The translations under genes were made by a program, and so were the position numbers. From RGIG3178 sp942492795 (lineage in GTDB: Bacteria > Bacillota > Clostridia > Christensenellales > QAND01), in NCBI GenBank assembly GCA_942492795.1, contig OW818639.1:1116001-1180000 (forward strand): a DNA stretch of 64,000 nt, read 5' to 3'. Below are positions 8,942 through 17,735 of the stretch, piece after piece. The notes beneath the pieces are model-generated. The model worked only from the letters and a program-made list of their open reading frames with translations, was not told the origin of the DNA and searched no databases. Within the stretch, counting starts at the first letter, position 1, and each line of letters opens with the position of its first letter.

Positions 8942-9682
8942 ATGATTCAAGCATTTTCAAGTGCCAAGCTCGCGATGCGCGCTCAGCAGACACGGTTGGA
9001 TACGATAGCGAACAACATCGCCAATATCAACACACAAGGATTCCGCAGCGGCGCGATCACCTTCAAGGATACGCTCTATACGACGATGGAAGACGGAACG
9101 GTGCGGGGCACCGGCGCGATCGTCGCAGCGAGCGCAAGGTCGATGAACCAGGGCACTCCGATGCAAACCGGCGTCAGTTTGGATTTCATGATTGACGGGA
9201 CAGGGTTTTTTAAGGTAGAAAGAAGTGACGGGACGCAGGCGTATACCAGAATGGGAAGGTTTGCTGTTTCGGCGGAACAGGGCGGACAGTATCTTGTCAC
9301 GGCAAACGGCGATTATGTGCTGGATCAAAACAACAGCAAAATCAGCATTCCGAACGGGACGAAGGATATCGCCGTGAGTACCGACGGCACGCTTAAAACG
9401 GCCGGGGGTACGGTGATCGCCAAGCTGAATATCGCTTGTTTTTCCAATCCGGATGGGCTAAGCTCAATCGGCAACGATTGCTTTGTGGCAACGGAGGCGT
9501 CGGGCGCGGCCAAAAACGCCACGTCGTATACCGTGAAAAACGGCGTATTGGAAGGATCCAACGTTGACTATGCACAGGAGATGGTCAAACTTATCACCAC
9601 TCAACGGGCATACACCATCGCCGGAAAAGCGCTGCAAACGGTGGATGAGATGCGAGCAACAGCCAACAACATGCGCGCATAA
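8942..9682 (+). CDS. flhP: Flagellar basal-body rod protein FlhP (FlgG family)
   Basis: This is the second of two tandem rod-protein paralogues (246 residues), matching FlhP/FlgG. It starts with 'IQAFSSAKLAMRAQQTRLDT' and the NNIANINT rod motif, and ends with EGSNVDYAQEMVKLITTQRAYTI, the usual FlgG C-terminus that forms the D0 coiled coil. It is exported through the FlhAB gate and forms the distal rod on which the hook (FlgE, 28642-29502) is built. It begins one base after flhO and is followed 17 bases later by yvyF. Confidence 0.9.
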   Translation: MIQAFSSAKLAMRAQQTRLDTIANNIANINTQGFRSGAITFKDTLYTTMEDGTVRGTGAIVAASARSMNQGTPMQTGVSLDFMIDGTGFFKVERSDGTQAYTRMGRFAVSAEQGGQYLVTANGDYVLDQNNSKISIPNGTKDIAVSTDGTLKTAGGTVIAKLNIACFSNPDGLSSIGNDCFVATEASGAAKNATSYTVKNGVLEGSNVDYAQEMVKLITTQRAYTIAGKALQTVDEMRATANNMRA

Positions 9683-9699
9683 AGAAAGGGAATAAGCCG

Positions 9700-10137
9700 A
9701 TGGGAATAACGCTGTGTCAATGCAGGCAATGCGGCAGGATATTTCAATCCTACAACCAGACATTGTGTCCCCCGTGCGTGGAAGACAGAGAGCGCAGCTA
9801 TATTGCGGTACGGGACTATGTGTATATGCATCCCGAAGCAGTTCTGATGGAAATCGCAAAAAAAACCGAAGTGGATGAAAGCCTGATATTGGAGTTCTTA
9901 AAGGAAGAGCGGCTGTCCATCAACGACAGCGATGATTCGCTTCTGTGTGAAAAATGCGCAAAGCCCATTGCAAAAGGAAAGTACTGCGACAAATGCAAGG
10001 AGTTTTTTGAACAGATTCTCCACGATCTATCCGACCGAAAGCGCCCGGAAGTGCAGAACGAGACAAAGAAGAGCCCAATCCCCGATACGTTTTCAAAAGG
10101 AAAGAACAGAATGCACGTCGAATTCAACAAAAAATAG
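9700..10137 (+). CDS. yvyF: Flagellar operon zinc-ribbon protein, YvyF/TIGR03826 type
   Basis: The 145-residue cytosolic protein has two probable zinc clusters: Cys6, 8, 11, 23 and 26 near the N-terminus and CxxC...CxxC at Cys83, 86, 96 and 99. Between them is a helical domain of about 45 residues. In Bacillus and many Clostridia a protein of this design (YvyF, TIGR03826) precedes flgM, as here. Its molecular role is not firmly known; the position suggests a regulatory function in the FlgM/SigD unit. The ATG at 9700 has AAAGGGAAT-type spacing from an upstream GAAAGGG site. Confidence 0.85.
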   Translation: MGITLCQCRQCGRIFQSYNQTLCPPCVEDRERSYIAVRDYVYMHPEAVLMEIAKKTEVDESLILEFLKEERLSINDSDDSLLCEKCAKPIAKGKYCDKCKEFFEQILHDLSDRKRPEVQNETKKSPIPDTFSKGKNRMHVEFNKK

Positions 10138-10173
10138 CGGAAACGTTATTTGGATATTTAGGAGAAAAACAAA

Positions 10174-10452
10174 ATGAAGATTGATTCGATTACGCCAAAG
10201 AAAATCTATGGAACGTTCAGTAAGGTACAGGAAAAGCCGGAAGTGACAGCCAAGAAAACCTCGGCGTCAGACCGGGTGGAACTCTCCAAAGAGGCGGTTA
10301 CGTTCAGCGCCGCCATGAAAGCTGCCAAGCAGTCGATGGGGACAAACGATGTCGACAAAGCCAAACGGATCGAGACAATAACGAAACAGATCAAAGATGG
10401 CAGCTACAATGTTTCGGGCGAAGACATCGCCGAAAAAATGCTGGATCGGTAA
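10174..10452 (+). CDS. flgM: Anti-sigma-28 factor FlgM
   Basis: FlgM binds SigD and holds it inactive until the hook is complete, then leaves through the flagellar export channel. The 92-residue protein has the family layout: a flexible N-terminus, the DRVELS motif at about 31-36, and a helical C-terminal half ending in 'IKDGSYNVSGEDIAEKML', which contacts sigma region 4. It is transcribed from the SigD promoter at 8134, so SigD activates its own inhibitor. It has a TTTAGGAG ribosome-binding site and no lesions. Confidence 0.95.
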   Translation: MKIDSITPKKIYGTFSKVQEKPEVTAKKTSASDRVELSKEAVTFSAAMKAAKQSMGTNDVDKAKRIETITKQIKDGSYNVSGEDIAEKMLDR

Positions 10453-10537
10453 ATAGGTTTTCGGACATGCCGGTTTCCAAGCGTCCACTTTTGTGGATGT
10501 TGTGATACGGCTGTCCTCAGAAGGAGGAAATGGATCA

Positions 10538-11035
10538 ATGCAGGATATGCGGCCGCTGTTGCAAGCGATGACGGAGGAAAAAGACGTCCATCAAATGCTG
10601 TTGGACATCGCGATACAGAAGAAGGAAGTTTTGATTCACAACGAAGTGAACATGCTCAACGGCATCGTGCAGCGCGAAAGGCAGCTTGTTTTAAGAGCGG
10701 GAGAACTGGAAGAGCAACGGCAGGAGTTGGTGGAAGACCTTGCCGGGCATTTGAGCATGGAGGGAAATGAGCTTTCCTTTGCGAACGTCATCGAACTGTG
10801 CGACGAACCGCTCAAGCGCGAATTTTGCGATCTGAAAAAGGATCTGGGCGATATTGTACTGCAGCTCAGGCAAAACAATGATATAAACAAGCGATTGATA
10901 CAAACGCATATGGACTATACGTCCTTTTGCATCCGCATGTTGACCGACAGCGGCGAAGGCCAGACCTACAACAACAAGGGCGGCACCAACGGCGATCCAT
11001 CGGTCAATTTTCGGATATTTGACCAAAAGGTGTAA
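10538..11035 (+). CDS. flgN: Flagellar chaperone FlgN
   Basis: FlgN is the cytosolic export chaperone for the hook-filament junction proteins FlgK and FlgL. The 165-residue protein is predicted almost entirely helical, rich in Glu, Gln and Leu, as in this family. The open frame extends upstream to GTG at 10493, but ATG at 10538 has AAGGAGG ten bases upstream, so it is the better start. The position between flgM and flgK, five bases before its client gene flgK, supports the assignment. Confidence 0.85.
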   Translation: MQDMRPLLQAMTEEKDVHQMLLDIAIQKKEVLIHNEVNMLNGIVQRERQLVLRAGELEEQRQELVEDLAGHLSMEGNELSFANVIELCDEPLKREFCDLKKDLGDIVLQLRQNNDINKRLIQTHMDYTSFCIRMLTDSGEGQTYNNKGGTNGDPSVNFRIFDQKV

Positions 11036-11040
11036 GCGAT

Positions 11041-12531
11041 ATGGGATTTTATGGATTGGAAATAGCCAGAACAGGCATATATGTCAGCCAAACGGCGATC
11101 GACGTCATTGGGCAGAACATATCCAACAGCGCTACGCAGGGATATACGCGGCAGCGCGTTGAAACTGCGTCCATTGAAGCCGCATCGGTGAACGCGCGGT
11201 ATGCCGGTGTTTTAACAAGAGCCAGCGGCGGCGGCGTTGAGATCCAATCCATCCGGCAAATACGCGACTCCTATATTGACAGGCAGCTGAGGCGTGAATA
11301 CGCGGACATGGGAAAATGGGAAGCGCAAGCCCAGTCCATGTCGTATATCGAATCGCTCTTTGACGAGACCTCGGATTACAGTATTTCCTCCGTGCTGTCG
11401 AATTTCTTTGACAGCTTAAGCGAACTGTCCACCGACCCTACCAGCCTTGAGGTTCGTACGACCGTTCAGCAGAACGCGATCGAGCTTAGCAGCCTGTTCA
11501 ACCACTACAACACGCAGTTTACAGAGTTGCAGAACGAACAGAACGACAACATGGCAACGACCGTGCAGGAGATCAACGATTCGTTGACGAGAATCGCCGA
11601 TTACAATGCGCAGATTTTTGCGTATGAATTGTCGGGAAGCCCTGCCAACGATCTTCGGGACAAGCGCAATCTGTTGTTGGATGATCTGAGCAAGATCGTC
11701 AATATCGAATACTACGAGAATACAGACGGTGAACTTGTGGTTACCTGCGAAGGAACAGAGCTCATCAACCATATCGACATCACAAAGCTCGAAGCGGTGG
11801 CAGACCAAACCGGCGTCGTTTCGGGGCAACCGGGTTACTTCAGCATCTACTACGAAGGCACAACGAATCCGTTTTTGTACACGGGCGGCAAACTTGAAGC
11901 GTACCGCACGATGCGCGACGGAGACAGCGTGGATGAGGTGGGCGTGCCGCGGTTGATGGACAACCTCAATACGCTGTGCCAAAGCATAGCCGAGGCTTTC
12001 AACGCCGTGCACAGCACCGGCTATACGCTGGCCACCGGCAGCACAGTGTCGCAGACGGGCGTCAATTTCTTTGCGGTGCCCGCAGGCGGCTACGCGGACA
12101 TAACGGCAGGAAACTTCGCCTTATCGCAACAGATACTGGATGACGTGAACAATATCGCGGCATCGAGCGCGTTAGTCGACCTCTCTGCCGGAAACACGAA
12201 CGAAGGCAACAACGAGAACATGCTCAAGATGGTGGCGCTGTGCACCAGCGATTCCGTCCCGGGCATCGGAAACTTTGAAAAATACTACAGCAGCGTCCTG
12301 TCGGAGCTTGCCATCAACAGCCGGGGATGCGCGAACATGTACGAGAGCCAGACCTCCATCATCAGCAATCTGGAAACCCGAAAGGAAGCGGTATCCGGTG
12401 TTTCCATCAACGACGAGATGATCGAGATGGTCAAATACCAGCACGCGTATTCCGCGTCGTCGCGCCTTATCACGGTCATAGACGAGATGATGGATACGCT
12501 TATCAACAGCACGGGCGTTGTAGGCCGATAG
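11041..12531 (+). CDS. flgK: Flagellar hook-filament junction protein FlgK (HAP1)
   Basis: FlgK is the first junction protein between hook and filament and is exported after the switch by FlhB/FliK. The 496-residue protein carries the N-terminal signature 'YGLEIARTGIYVSQTAIDVIGQNISN...GYTRQRV' (residues 3-40), a long variable middle, and the C-terminal helical 'LETRKEAVSGVSINDEMIEMVKYQ' block at about 445-470 that packs into the D0 domain. It lies between its chaperone flgN and flgL. No lesions are seen. Confidence 0.96.
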   Translation: MGFYGLEIARTGIYVSQTAIDVIGQNISNSATQGYTRQRVETASIEAASVNARYAGVLTRASGGGVEIQSIRQIRDSYIDRQLRREYADMGKWEAQAQSMSYIESLFDETSDYSISSVLSNFFDSLSELSTDPTSLEVRTTVQQNAIELSSLFNHYNTQFTELQNEQNDNMATTVQEINDSLTRIADYNAQIFAYELSGSPANDLRDKRNLLLDDLSKIVNIEYYENTDGELVVTCEGTELINHIDITKLEAVADQTGVVSGQPGYFSIYYEGTTNPFLYTGGKLEAYRTMRDGDSVDEVGVPRLMDNLNTLCQSIAEAFNAVHSTGYTLATGSTVSQTGVNFFAVPAGGYADITAGNFALSQQILDDVNNIAASSALVDLSAGNTNEGNNENMLKMVALCTSDSVPGIGNFEKYYSSVLSELAINSRGCANMYESQTSIISNLETRKEAVSGVSINDEMIEMVKYQHAYSASSRLITVIDEMMDTLINSTGVVGR

Positions 12532-12542
12532 GAGAAATTTAA

Positions 12543-13475
12543 ATGCGCATCACCAATAACATGCTCACGAATCACTATACCAGCAACCTCAACGACAACC
12601 TGACAAAGCTGACAAACTACCAGTCGCAGCTTTCTTCGTTCAAGCGCATCACCAAGATTTCCGATGACCCGATCGGGTCGTTGAAAAGCATGCGCATCAA
12701 CACCAAGGTATACAAGACGGAGCAGTACCAGGAAGTCGTTGATACAGCCAAGACCGTTTTGACCGACGCGCAGAGCGCTCTTAGTGACATCAACGGACTG
12801 TTGGCAAACGCGTATGAAAAAGCGGTACAGGCGTCCAATTCGTATTTGACCCTTCAAGAAAAGACCTCCATTGCGCAATACGTCGGGCAGCTGCGCGACC
12901 AGGTTGTATCGATCGCAAACAGCACAAGCGGCGAACAGTACATCTTTGGCGGGTACAACACCCAAAAACAGCCGTTTGCCGTGGTAGCGGGCAATCTTAT
13001 GTACAACGGATTGGATATATCAAACGATACCGACCCTGATCTGATCGCCCAGAGCCAGCAGTCTGTGTCTTATGAAATCGGCAAAGGTTTGAGCATGGAA
13101 GTGACAATGCCGGGGACCTCGGTGATGTCCATGGGGGATGACAATATCTATGCCGTGCTGGACGGGTTTTACAATGCGCTTGTTGGCGACGCGCCCGCGG
13201 ATGAGCTTTCCACCTATATCACATCCCTTCAGAACGCGCAGAGCGATATACTGGCGCAGGAGGCGCAGGTCGGCGGGAAAATCAACAGGCTGGAGCTGGT
13301 CGCCAACCGCTACGCGAACGACGCATTGGATTTCGCCAGTGTGAAATCGGAAATTGAGGATATAGACGTTGCGGAAGTGACACTTCAGTACGAAAATGCG
13401 ATGCAGGTCTACGAGGCCGCACTCGCCGTCGGGTCAAAGATCATCATGCCTACGCTTGTGGATTACCTGACGTAA
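12543..13475 (+). CDS. flgL: Flagellar hook-filament junction protein FlgL (HAP3)
   Basis: FlgL is the second junction protein and shares end domains with flagellin. The 310 residues start with MRITNNML and a long N-terminal helix (to about residue 110), followed by the FGG...P motif (YIFGGYNTQKQPF) and the C-terminal helix with 'LEDIDVAEVTLQYE'-like sequence. The TAGGAGAAATTTAA ribosome-binding region precedes the ATG. It is the last gene before the terminator at 13536-13576. Confidence 0.95.
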   Translation: MRITNNMLTNHYTSNLNDNLTKLTNYQSQLSSFKRITKISDDPIGSLKSMRINTKVYKTEQYQEVVDTAKTVLTDAQSALSDINGLLANAYEKAVQASNSYLTLQEKTSIAQYVGQLRDQVVSIANSTSGEQYIFGGYNTQKQPFAVVAGNLMYNGLDISNDTDPDLIAQSQQSVSYEIGKGLSMEVTMPGTSVMSMGDDNIYAVLDGFYNALVGDAPADELSTYITSLQNAQSDILAQEAQVGGKINRLELVANRYANDALDFASVKSEIEDIDVAEVTLQYENAMQVYEAALAVGSKIIMPTLVDYLT

Positions 13476-13535
13476 AATCATCCGGACAGGCATGAGCGGC
13501 GTACGGATTTGTTTGGATAGACTGCGTTAAAACAA

Positions 13536-13576
13536 TTTGCATTTCAAGGCAAAACTTGGCATGCAAAAGTTTTTTT
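13536..13576 (+). terminator. Intrinsic terminator after flgL
   Basis: TTTGCAT (13536-13542) pairs with ATGCAAA (13561-13567), with an inner CAAG/CTTG stem, and is followed by a T-run. This ends the SigD operon and isolates fliW-csrA from it. Confidence 0.7.
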
Positions 13577-13589
13577 GTATATTTATGAG

Positions 13590-13618
13590 TTGAAAACATC
13601 TGGATAATGTGGTATAGT
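13590..13618 (+). promoter_or_regulatory. SigA-type promoter of fliW-csrA
   Basis: TTGAAA (13590-13595) and TATAGT (13613-13618) are spaced 17 bases apart, about 75 bases upstream of the fliW start. Together with the preceding terminator this gives fliW-csrA housekeeping transcription independent of SigD. Confidence 0.75.
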
Positions 13619-13694
13619 GGGTTACAAAATACCGGGATGGCGATATTGCCTTGTAACCGCACGCTTAGATTGTGACTTGAAAGGATGTGCGATT

Positions 13695-14165
13695 ATGCAT
13701 ATTGAAACATCGAGGTTCGGGGATTTTGAGTTTCCGGACAACAAAGTGATCAGCTTTCCTTCGGGACTTCCCGGTTTTGAAGATCTTCAGCGTTTTGTCA
13801 TCTTGGAAATTGAGAAGAGCAAACCGCTGTATTGGCTCCAATCCACGGACAACAAATACATAGCGCTTCCGGCGATGATCCCCTTTGAGCTGATGGACAA
13901 CCATTCCCTTCAGGTGCGTGACAGCGATCTTGAGGAGCTTCATGTGGAGGAACAGTCCGATCTTATCGTAATGAATGTGGTCGTCATTCCCGAGGACATC
14001 CGTCAGATGACGGTGAATCTGGCGGCGCCGATTATCATCAACGCAAAAGAAGGCATCGGCAAGCAGATTCTCATCGATGCCAAAGAGCTTCCGATACGGT
14101 ATCCCATCTATGACGCGGTCATGCGCGCGGCCAAGGGAGGCAAAGAAAATGCTGGTGCTGTCTAG
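13695..14165 (+). CDS. fliW: Flagellar assembly factor FliW
   Basis: FliW binds CsrA and flagellin in turn: when free flagellin is low it sequesters CsrA, and when flagellin builds up it releases CsrA, which then stops flagellin translation. The 156-residue protein has the family core (FPSGLPGFEDL, residues ~18-28; the PAMIPFEL segment near 56; 'NLAAPIIIN' near 110). The open frame runs to 13617, but ATG at 13695 has GAAAGGATG upstream and gives the normal length. The csrA start lies inside the 3' end of fliW, so synthesis of the two is coupled. Confidence 0.95.
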   Translation: MHIETSRFGDFEFPDNKVISFPSGLPGFEDLQRFVILEIEKSKPLYWLQSTDNKYIALPAMIPFELMDNHSLQVRDSDLEELHVEEQSDLIVMNVVVIPEDIRQMTVNLAAPIIINAKEGIGKQILIDAKELPIRYPIYDAVMRAAKGGKENAGAV

Positions 14166-14349
14166 AAAAATCGGCGAGGCCATTGCCATCGGTCCCGATA
14201 TCATCGTCGAGGTCGTCGCGGTGGACGGGGACAGGGTCCGGCTGGGCATCACTGCGCCCGAAGAAGTGCGCGTGTTCCGCAAAGAATTGCTCAAGGAAAC
14301 CATACTCATCAATCAGGAAGCGGCCAAAGCGCCGGTCATATCTTTTTAA
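14149..14349 (+). CDS. csrA: RNA-binding post-transcriptional regulator CsrA
   Basis: CsrA is a dimeric RNA-binding protein that recognises GGA motifs in hairpin loops, typically blocking ribosome binding. The 66-residue protein is full length, with the MLVLSRKIGE N-terminus (Leu4 and Arg6 for RNA contact) and the second RNA-binding region RVFRKEL with Arg44 intact. The ATG at 14149 has GGGAGG nine to ten bases upstream, inside fliW; the reading frames overlap by 17 bases. The likely target is the flagellin leader at 20521-20556. Confidence 0.96.
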   Translation: MLVLSRKIGEAIAIGPDIIVEVVAVDGDRVRLGITAPEEVRVFRKELLKETILINQEAAKAPVISF

Positions 14350-14363
14350 ATGATTGCTTTTAC

Positions 14364-14386
14364 AAAAAGCCCGCAGGGGCTTTTTT
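14364..14386 (+). terminator. Intrinsic terminator after csrA
   Basis: AAAAAGCCC pairs with GGGCTTTTT around a short GCAG loop, with the T-run forming the 3' arm and tail. It closes the fliW-csrA transcript 15 bases after the csrA stop. Confidence 0.85.
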
Positions 14387-14637
14387 GTTGTCATCATATG
14401 TTATTATATCGATGTAAAAGCAATTAAGTGACCATTAATATTAATAATTATACATATGCTAATTATCAACTAGTGTAGATACCCTCAATAAGAGGATACA
14501 TCTTAATAAATATACGTTTTATATAAATAAATATAAACAATTAATAATTGCTATAATAAGATAATAGCAAATTATATGTCGTTGACAACACTGTATTATA
14601 TTGTATATTATTGTAATTATCAAATAGAGGGGGTTTA
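14387..14637. other. AT-rich intergenic stretch upstream of RCC1 gene
   Basis: About 250 bases are strikingly richer in A and T than all flanking flagellar DNA and hold no plausible gene. Apart from the promoter at 14582-14609 I see no defined element. The compositional break starts directly after the csrA terminator and suggests the left border of a transferred segment that includes the RCC1 gene. Confidence 0.6.
14582..14609 (+). promoter_or_regulatory. SigA-type promoter of RCC1 repeat gene
   Basis: TTGACA (14582-14587, perfect -35) and TATATT (14604-14609) are spaced 16 bases apart. An AGAGGGGG ribosome-binding site follows at 14626-14633, so the untranslated leader would be only about 25 bases. 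Confidence 0.7.
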
Positions 14638-14640
14638 GTG

Positions 14641-16872
14641 ATGATTAAGAAAGCCATATCATTTATTGTATGTACTCTTTTGGTTTGCAGCCTGCTATTG
14701 ATTGGCAACGTCCCTGTAGCGAAAGCAAATGCAATAGCATCGCCGCAGGTGGTATGTGGAATGAGCCATACAATAGCGTTAAAGGATGATGGAACAGTAT
14801 GGACATGGGGAGACAATGGCTATGGGCAATTAGGCGACGGTACAACGGTAAGCAGGAGCATTCCTGGACAGGTGCCGGGTTTAAGCAATATTGTATCTGT
14901 TTCCGCAGGCGAGAGAATTTGTGCTGCATTGGACACGAATGGAACGGTATGGACATGGGGACTTAATAATAACGGTCAGCTCGGAGATGGGACCACCGTT
15001 AATAGATTGAGTCCGGTGCAGATATTAACGAATATTGCAGTTGTACGAGCTGGAAGCGAACACATGCTTGGCGTTAAGCAAGATGGTACAGTATGGGCAT
15101 GGGGGTTAAACTTCTCGGGACAGATTGGGAATGGGACAACGGTCAATCAATTGAGCCCGATCCAGGTAGCAGGATTGAGCGGTATTGTTACGGTAGAAGG
15201 CGGGGATTCACATAGTATTGCGCTCAAGGATGATGGAACAGTATGGGGATGGGGATACAATAGCTATGGTCAGCTCGGCGATGGCACAACAACGAGACGA
15301 CTGACCCCGGTTCAGATGAATATAAGTGATGTTTCAGCAATTAGTTCAACATATATGCATGTCTTTCTGCAAAAGAGCGATGGGCCTCTCTGGGCCTCTG
15401 GATGTAATATCTACGGGCAACTTGGAAATGGAACGCAAACAAACAGCAGTACACCAATTCAGATCACCAATCTAACTGGTATCACCAAAATGTCGACAGG
15501 ATTATATCATAGCGCCATGCTAAAGAGTGATGGGACTGTATGGGCAAGTGGATGGGATTATTACGGGCAACTTGGTGATGGATTGGGAGGAGATCCACTA
15601 GCAAAAAGTCTTGTACCAGTTCAAACCACAAACTTAAGCGATGTCGTAAGTGTTAACAGCAGGGAGTATCAAAGCGCGGCAATTAAGGAAGATGGAACCG
15701 TTTGGATGTGGGGATGGAATAACTGCGGACAATTGGGCAATGGGACAACGACAAACGCTTTGGTACCGACACAAGTTCTGAATCTTGATTTAACAACAGA
15801 ATTTACAACCACGCCACAGGTGGCTTGCGGGAGTAATCATACAATAGCGTTAAAAGATGATGGAACAGTATGGACATGGGGAGATAATAGCTACTGTCAA
15901 TTAGGAGATGGAACAACAACAGATAGAAACATACCGGGCCAAGTGACTGGATTGAGCAATATCATATCCGTTTCTGCAGGTACTTCTTTTAGTGTAGCTT
16001 TAGACGAAAACGGGACCGTCTGGACATGGGGAGTGAATATGTATGGAGAGCTTGGAGACGGTACCACCATTAACAAATCTAGTCCGGTACAAGTTTTGAC
16101 AAATGTCGCATGTATACAGGCAGGCTGTGATTTTGTTTTGGCGGTAAAACAAGATGGAACAGTTTGGGCATGGGGATATAACGGATCAGGACAAATTGGA
16201 AACGGGACAACAGTAAATCAACTAAATCCTGTACAGATAACAGGTTTAGGCGGAATTGTTGCAGTTGGAGGCGGATTGGCACACAGTATTGCTCTTAAGG
16301 ATGATGGAACCGTATGGGCATGGGGATGGAATGCTTATGGACAGCTTGGGGATGGCACAACAACAAGAAGGCTGACACCGGTGCAGATGGGAATAAGCAA
16401 TGTAGCAGCCATTGATACAATGGAGACTCATAACATGATGTTGAAAAGTGATGGAACAGTATGGACTTGTGGACGGAATGCAAATGGGGCACTTGGCGAC
16501 GGAACAGTGATAAATAGAAATGTACCTGTGCAAGTATTAAACTTAAGTGGTGTTATAGATATTGCGTCTGGCACACTGCACAGCGTATCATTAATGAATG
16601 ATGGAATGGTACGGGCTTGGGGAAGTAATACTTATGGTCAGCTTGGAGATGGTTTAGGCGGAACTCCGCTTGCTAAAAGTCTTACACCTGTGCAGGTTGT
16701 AAATCTAAGCGGCATACTAGATATTAGTAGCAGAGAGTCTCAAAGCGTAGCGATTAAAGATGATGGAACAGTCTGGATGTGGGGATGGAATTACTATGGA
16801 CAACTAGGTAACGGGACGACTACCAATGCATTGGTTCCGACACAAGTAGCTGATCTTGATTTGATCAACTGA
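14641..16872 (+). CDS. Exported protein of 14 RCC1 repeats (two predicted seven-bladed propellers)
   Basis: The 743-residue protein has an N-terminal signal peptide (hydrophobic core about residues 5-25, cleavage probably after AKANA) and then only RCC1-type repeats of about 50 residues, each with 'DDGTVW.WG.N..GQLGDGTT......P.QV'. I count seven repeats in residues ~33-389 and seven in ~390-743. The halves align at a 1071-base (357-codon) offset, and the sixth repeat of each half carries the same GLGG...LAKSL insertion. RCC1 itself is a seven-bladed propeller, so two propellers are predicted. No membrane anchor or cell-wall sorting signal is seen. Function is unknown; extracellular binding is plausible. 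The gene looks AT-richer than its neighbours, which suggests transfer. ATG at 14641 is preferred to GTG 14638 by spacing. Confidence 0.88.
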   Translation: MIKKAISFIVCTLLVCSLLLIGNVPVAKANAIASPQVVCGMSHTIALKDDGTVWTWGDNGYGQLGDGTTVSRSIPGQVPGLSNIVSVSAGERICAALDTNGTVWTWGLNNNGQLGDGTTVNRLSPVQILTNIAVVRAGSEHMLGVKQDGTVWAWGLNFSGQIGNGTTVNQLSPIQVAGLSGIVTVEGGDSHSIALKDDGTVWGWGYNSYGQLGDGTTTRRLTPVQMNISDVSAISSTYMHVFLQKSDGPLWASGCNIYGQLGNGTQTNSSTPIQITNLTGITKMSTGLYHSAMLKSDGTVWASGWDYYGQLGDGLGGDPLAKSLVPVQTTNLSDVVSVNSREYQSAAIKEDGTVWMWGWNNCGQLGNGTTTNALVPTQVLNLDLTTEFTTTPQVACGSNHTIALKDDGTVWTWGDNSYCQLGDGTTTDRNIPGQVTGLSNIISVSAGTSFSVALDENGTVWTWGVNMYGELGDGTTINKSSPVQVLTNVACIQAGCDFVLAVKQDGTVWAWGYNGSGQIGNGTTVNQLNPVQITGLGGIVAVGGGLAHSIALKDDGTVWAWGWNAYGQLGDGTTTRRLTPVQMGISNVAAIDTMETHNMMLKSDGTVWTCGRNANGALGDGTVINRNVPVQVLNLSGVIDIASGTLHSVSLMNDGMVRAWGSNTYGQLGDGLGGTPLAKSLTPVQVVNLSGILDISSRESQSVAIKDDGTVWMWGWNYYGQLGNGTTTNALVPTQVADLDLIN

Positions 16873-16927
16873 TTCTGATTACAAGGTTGCTTTACAAATT
16901 CGAAACAATAACCATCGAACTTTCGAT

Positions 16928-16955
16928 AAAGAGCCGGCTCATACCGGCTCTTTTG
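16928..16955 (+). terminator. Intrinsic terminator after RCC1 gene
   Basis: AAAGAGCCGG (16928-16937) pairs perfectly with CCGGCTCTTT (16944-16953) around a six-base loop and continues into T. The symmetric A/T flanks allow function in both directions. Confidence 0.88.
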
Positions 16956-17061
16956 CATAGGTATAGATATTTTAATGTAGAATATTTGATATAATCAGCG
17001 TATCCATGACAACAAAAGCCGTTTACTATGATCATATACAAACAAGAAAGGCGGAAAAACG

Positions 17062-17511
17062 ATGCTTGCCATCCGAAAAGCAAAGCCGGCGGATGCCGAA
17101 GACCTAAGCGCATTGTATTTGCAATACCTGACAACGCATCCGCCCGAACAAGTGCAGGATATGACCTTGTGGAAACAAAAGATCAAGCACTTTGAGACGG
17201 ACGAACATTATCACCTTCTTGTGGGCGAAGAGGACGGGAGAATCGTTTCGTCCGTGACGCTTGTGATCATCGACAACCTCACGAACAATGTGCGGCCGTA
17301 TGCCATTCTCGAGAACGTCGTCACACATGGCGATTATCAGAAGCGGGGCTTTGCGTCCGTGCTGATCCGGCACGCTTTGGGGATCGCGCAGGATGCCGGG
17401 TGCTATAAGGTCATGCTGATGACAAGCTCCAAAGAGGACGCCATATGGCGGTTTTACCGCAGCTGCGGGTTTGATCAGAACGAAAAGACGGCTTTTATCA
17501 AACGGTTTTGA
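17062..17511 (+). CDS. GNAT-family N-acetyltransferase
   Basis: The 149-residue protein shows the GNAT fold order: N-terminal 'IRKAKPADAEDLSALYLQY', a central strand region 'YHLLVGEEDGRIVSSVTLVII', the acetyl-CoA binding motif A around 'VVTHGDYQKRGFASVLIRHAL' (Q/R-x-x-G-x-A equivalent at about 92-100) and motif B near the C-terminus 'CGFDQNEKTAFIKRF'. It would transfer an acetyl group from acetyl-CoA to an amine; the substrate is not deducible. The ATG has AAGAAAGGCGG upstream. It stands alone between the RCC1 gene and the repeat region, with a TATAAT box at 16990. Confidence 0.88.
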   Translation: MLAIRKAKPADAEDLSALYLQYLTTHPPEQVQDMTLWKQKIKHFETDEHYHLLVGEEDGRIVSSVTLVIIDNLTNNVRPYAILENVVTHGDYQKRGFASVLIRHALGIAQDAGCYKVMLMTSSKEDAIWRFYRSCGFDQNEKTAFIKRF

Positions 17512-17698
17512 ATCTTAACCCGCCCGCCAAGCGTTCGCTTTTCAAGGGGGATCCTGTCCACTCGCTGCCGAAATTTTGACCCCTCTGAAAAGCATGGGCT
17601 CAGCCTTCGCAGTCGCTTGGCCTCTCCTCATGTTTTCAGATCCTCCGCTTCACTGTATCCTCCACAGGAGGTGTTCAGCTTCGGTTCCCGCTCCACTA

Positions 17699-17721
17699 AA
17701 AACGTTCCACCGGAACGTTTT
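17699..17721. repeat. Perfect 10-bp palindromic hairpin
   Basis: AAAACGTTCC and GGAACGTTTT form a perfect 10-base-pair stem around ACC. It lacks a clear T-run beyond the stem and sits inside a non-coding, repeat-rich stretch (17512-17960), so it may be part of a dispersed repeat rather than a terminator. Confidence 0.6.
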
Positions 17722-17735
17722 CTAAACGCTACCAT

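Noticed and set aside
14641..16872. Eukaryotic contamination as source of the RCC1 repeats
   Set aside because: Bacterial signal peptide, Shine-Dalgarno site, SigA-type promoter and intrinsic terminator are all present; exported RCC1 proteins are known in bacteria.
14741..16872. CRISPR-like or tandem DNA repeat array
   Set aside because: The ~150-base periodicity encodes RCC1 blades in one open frame with synonymous variation; there are no identical short repeats with spacers. No CRISPR array was seen anywhere in the window.
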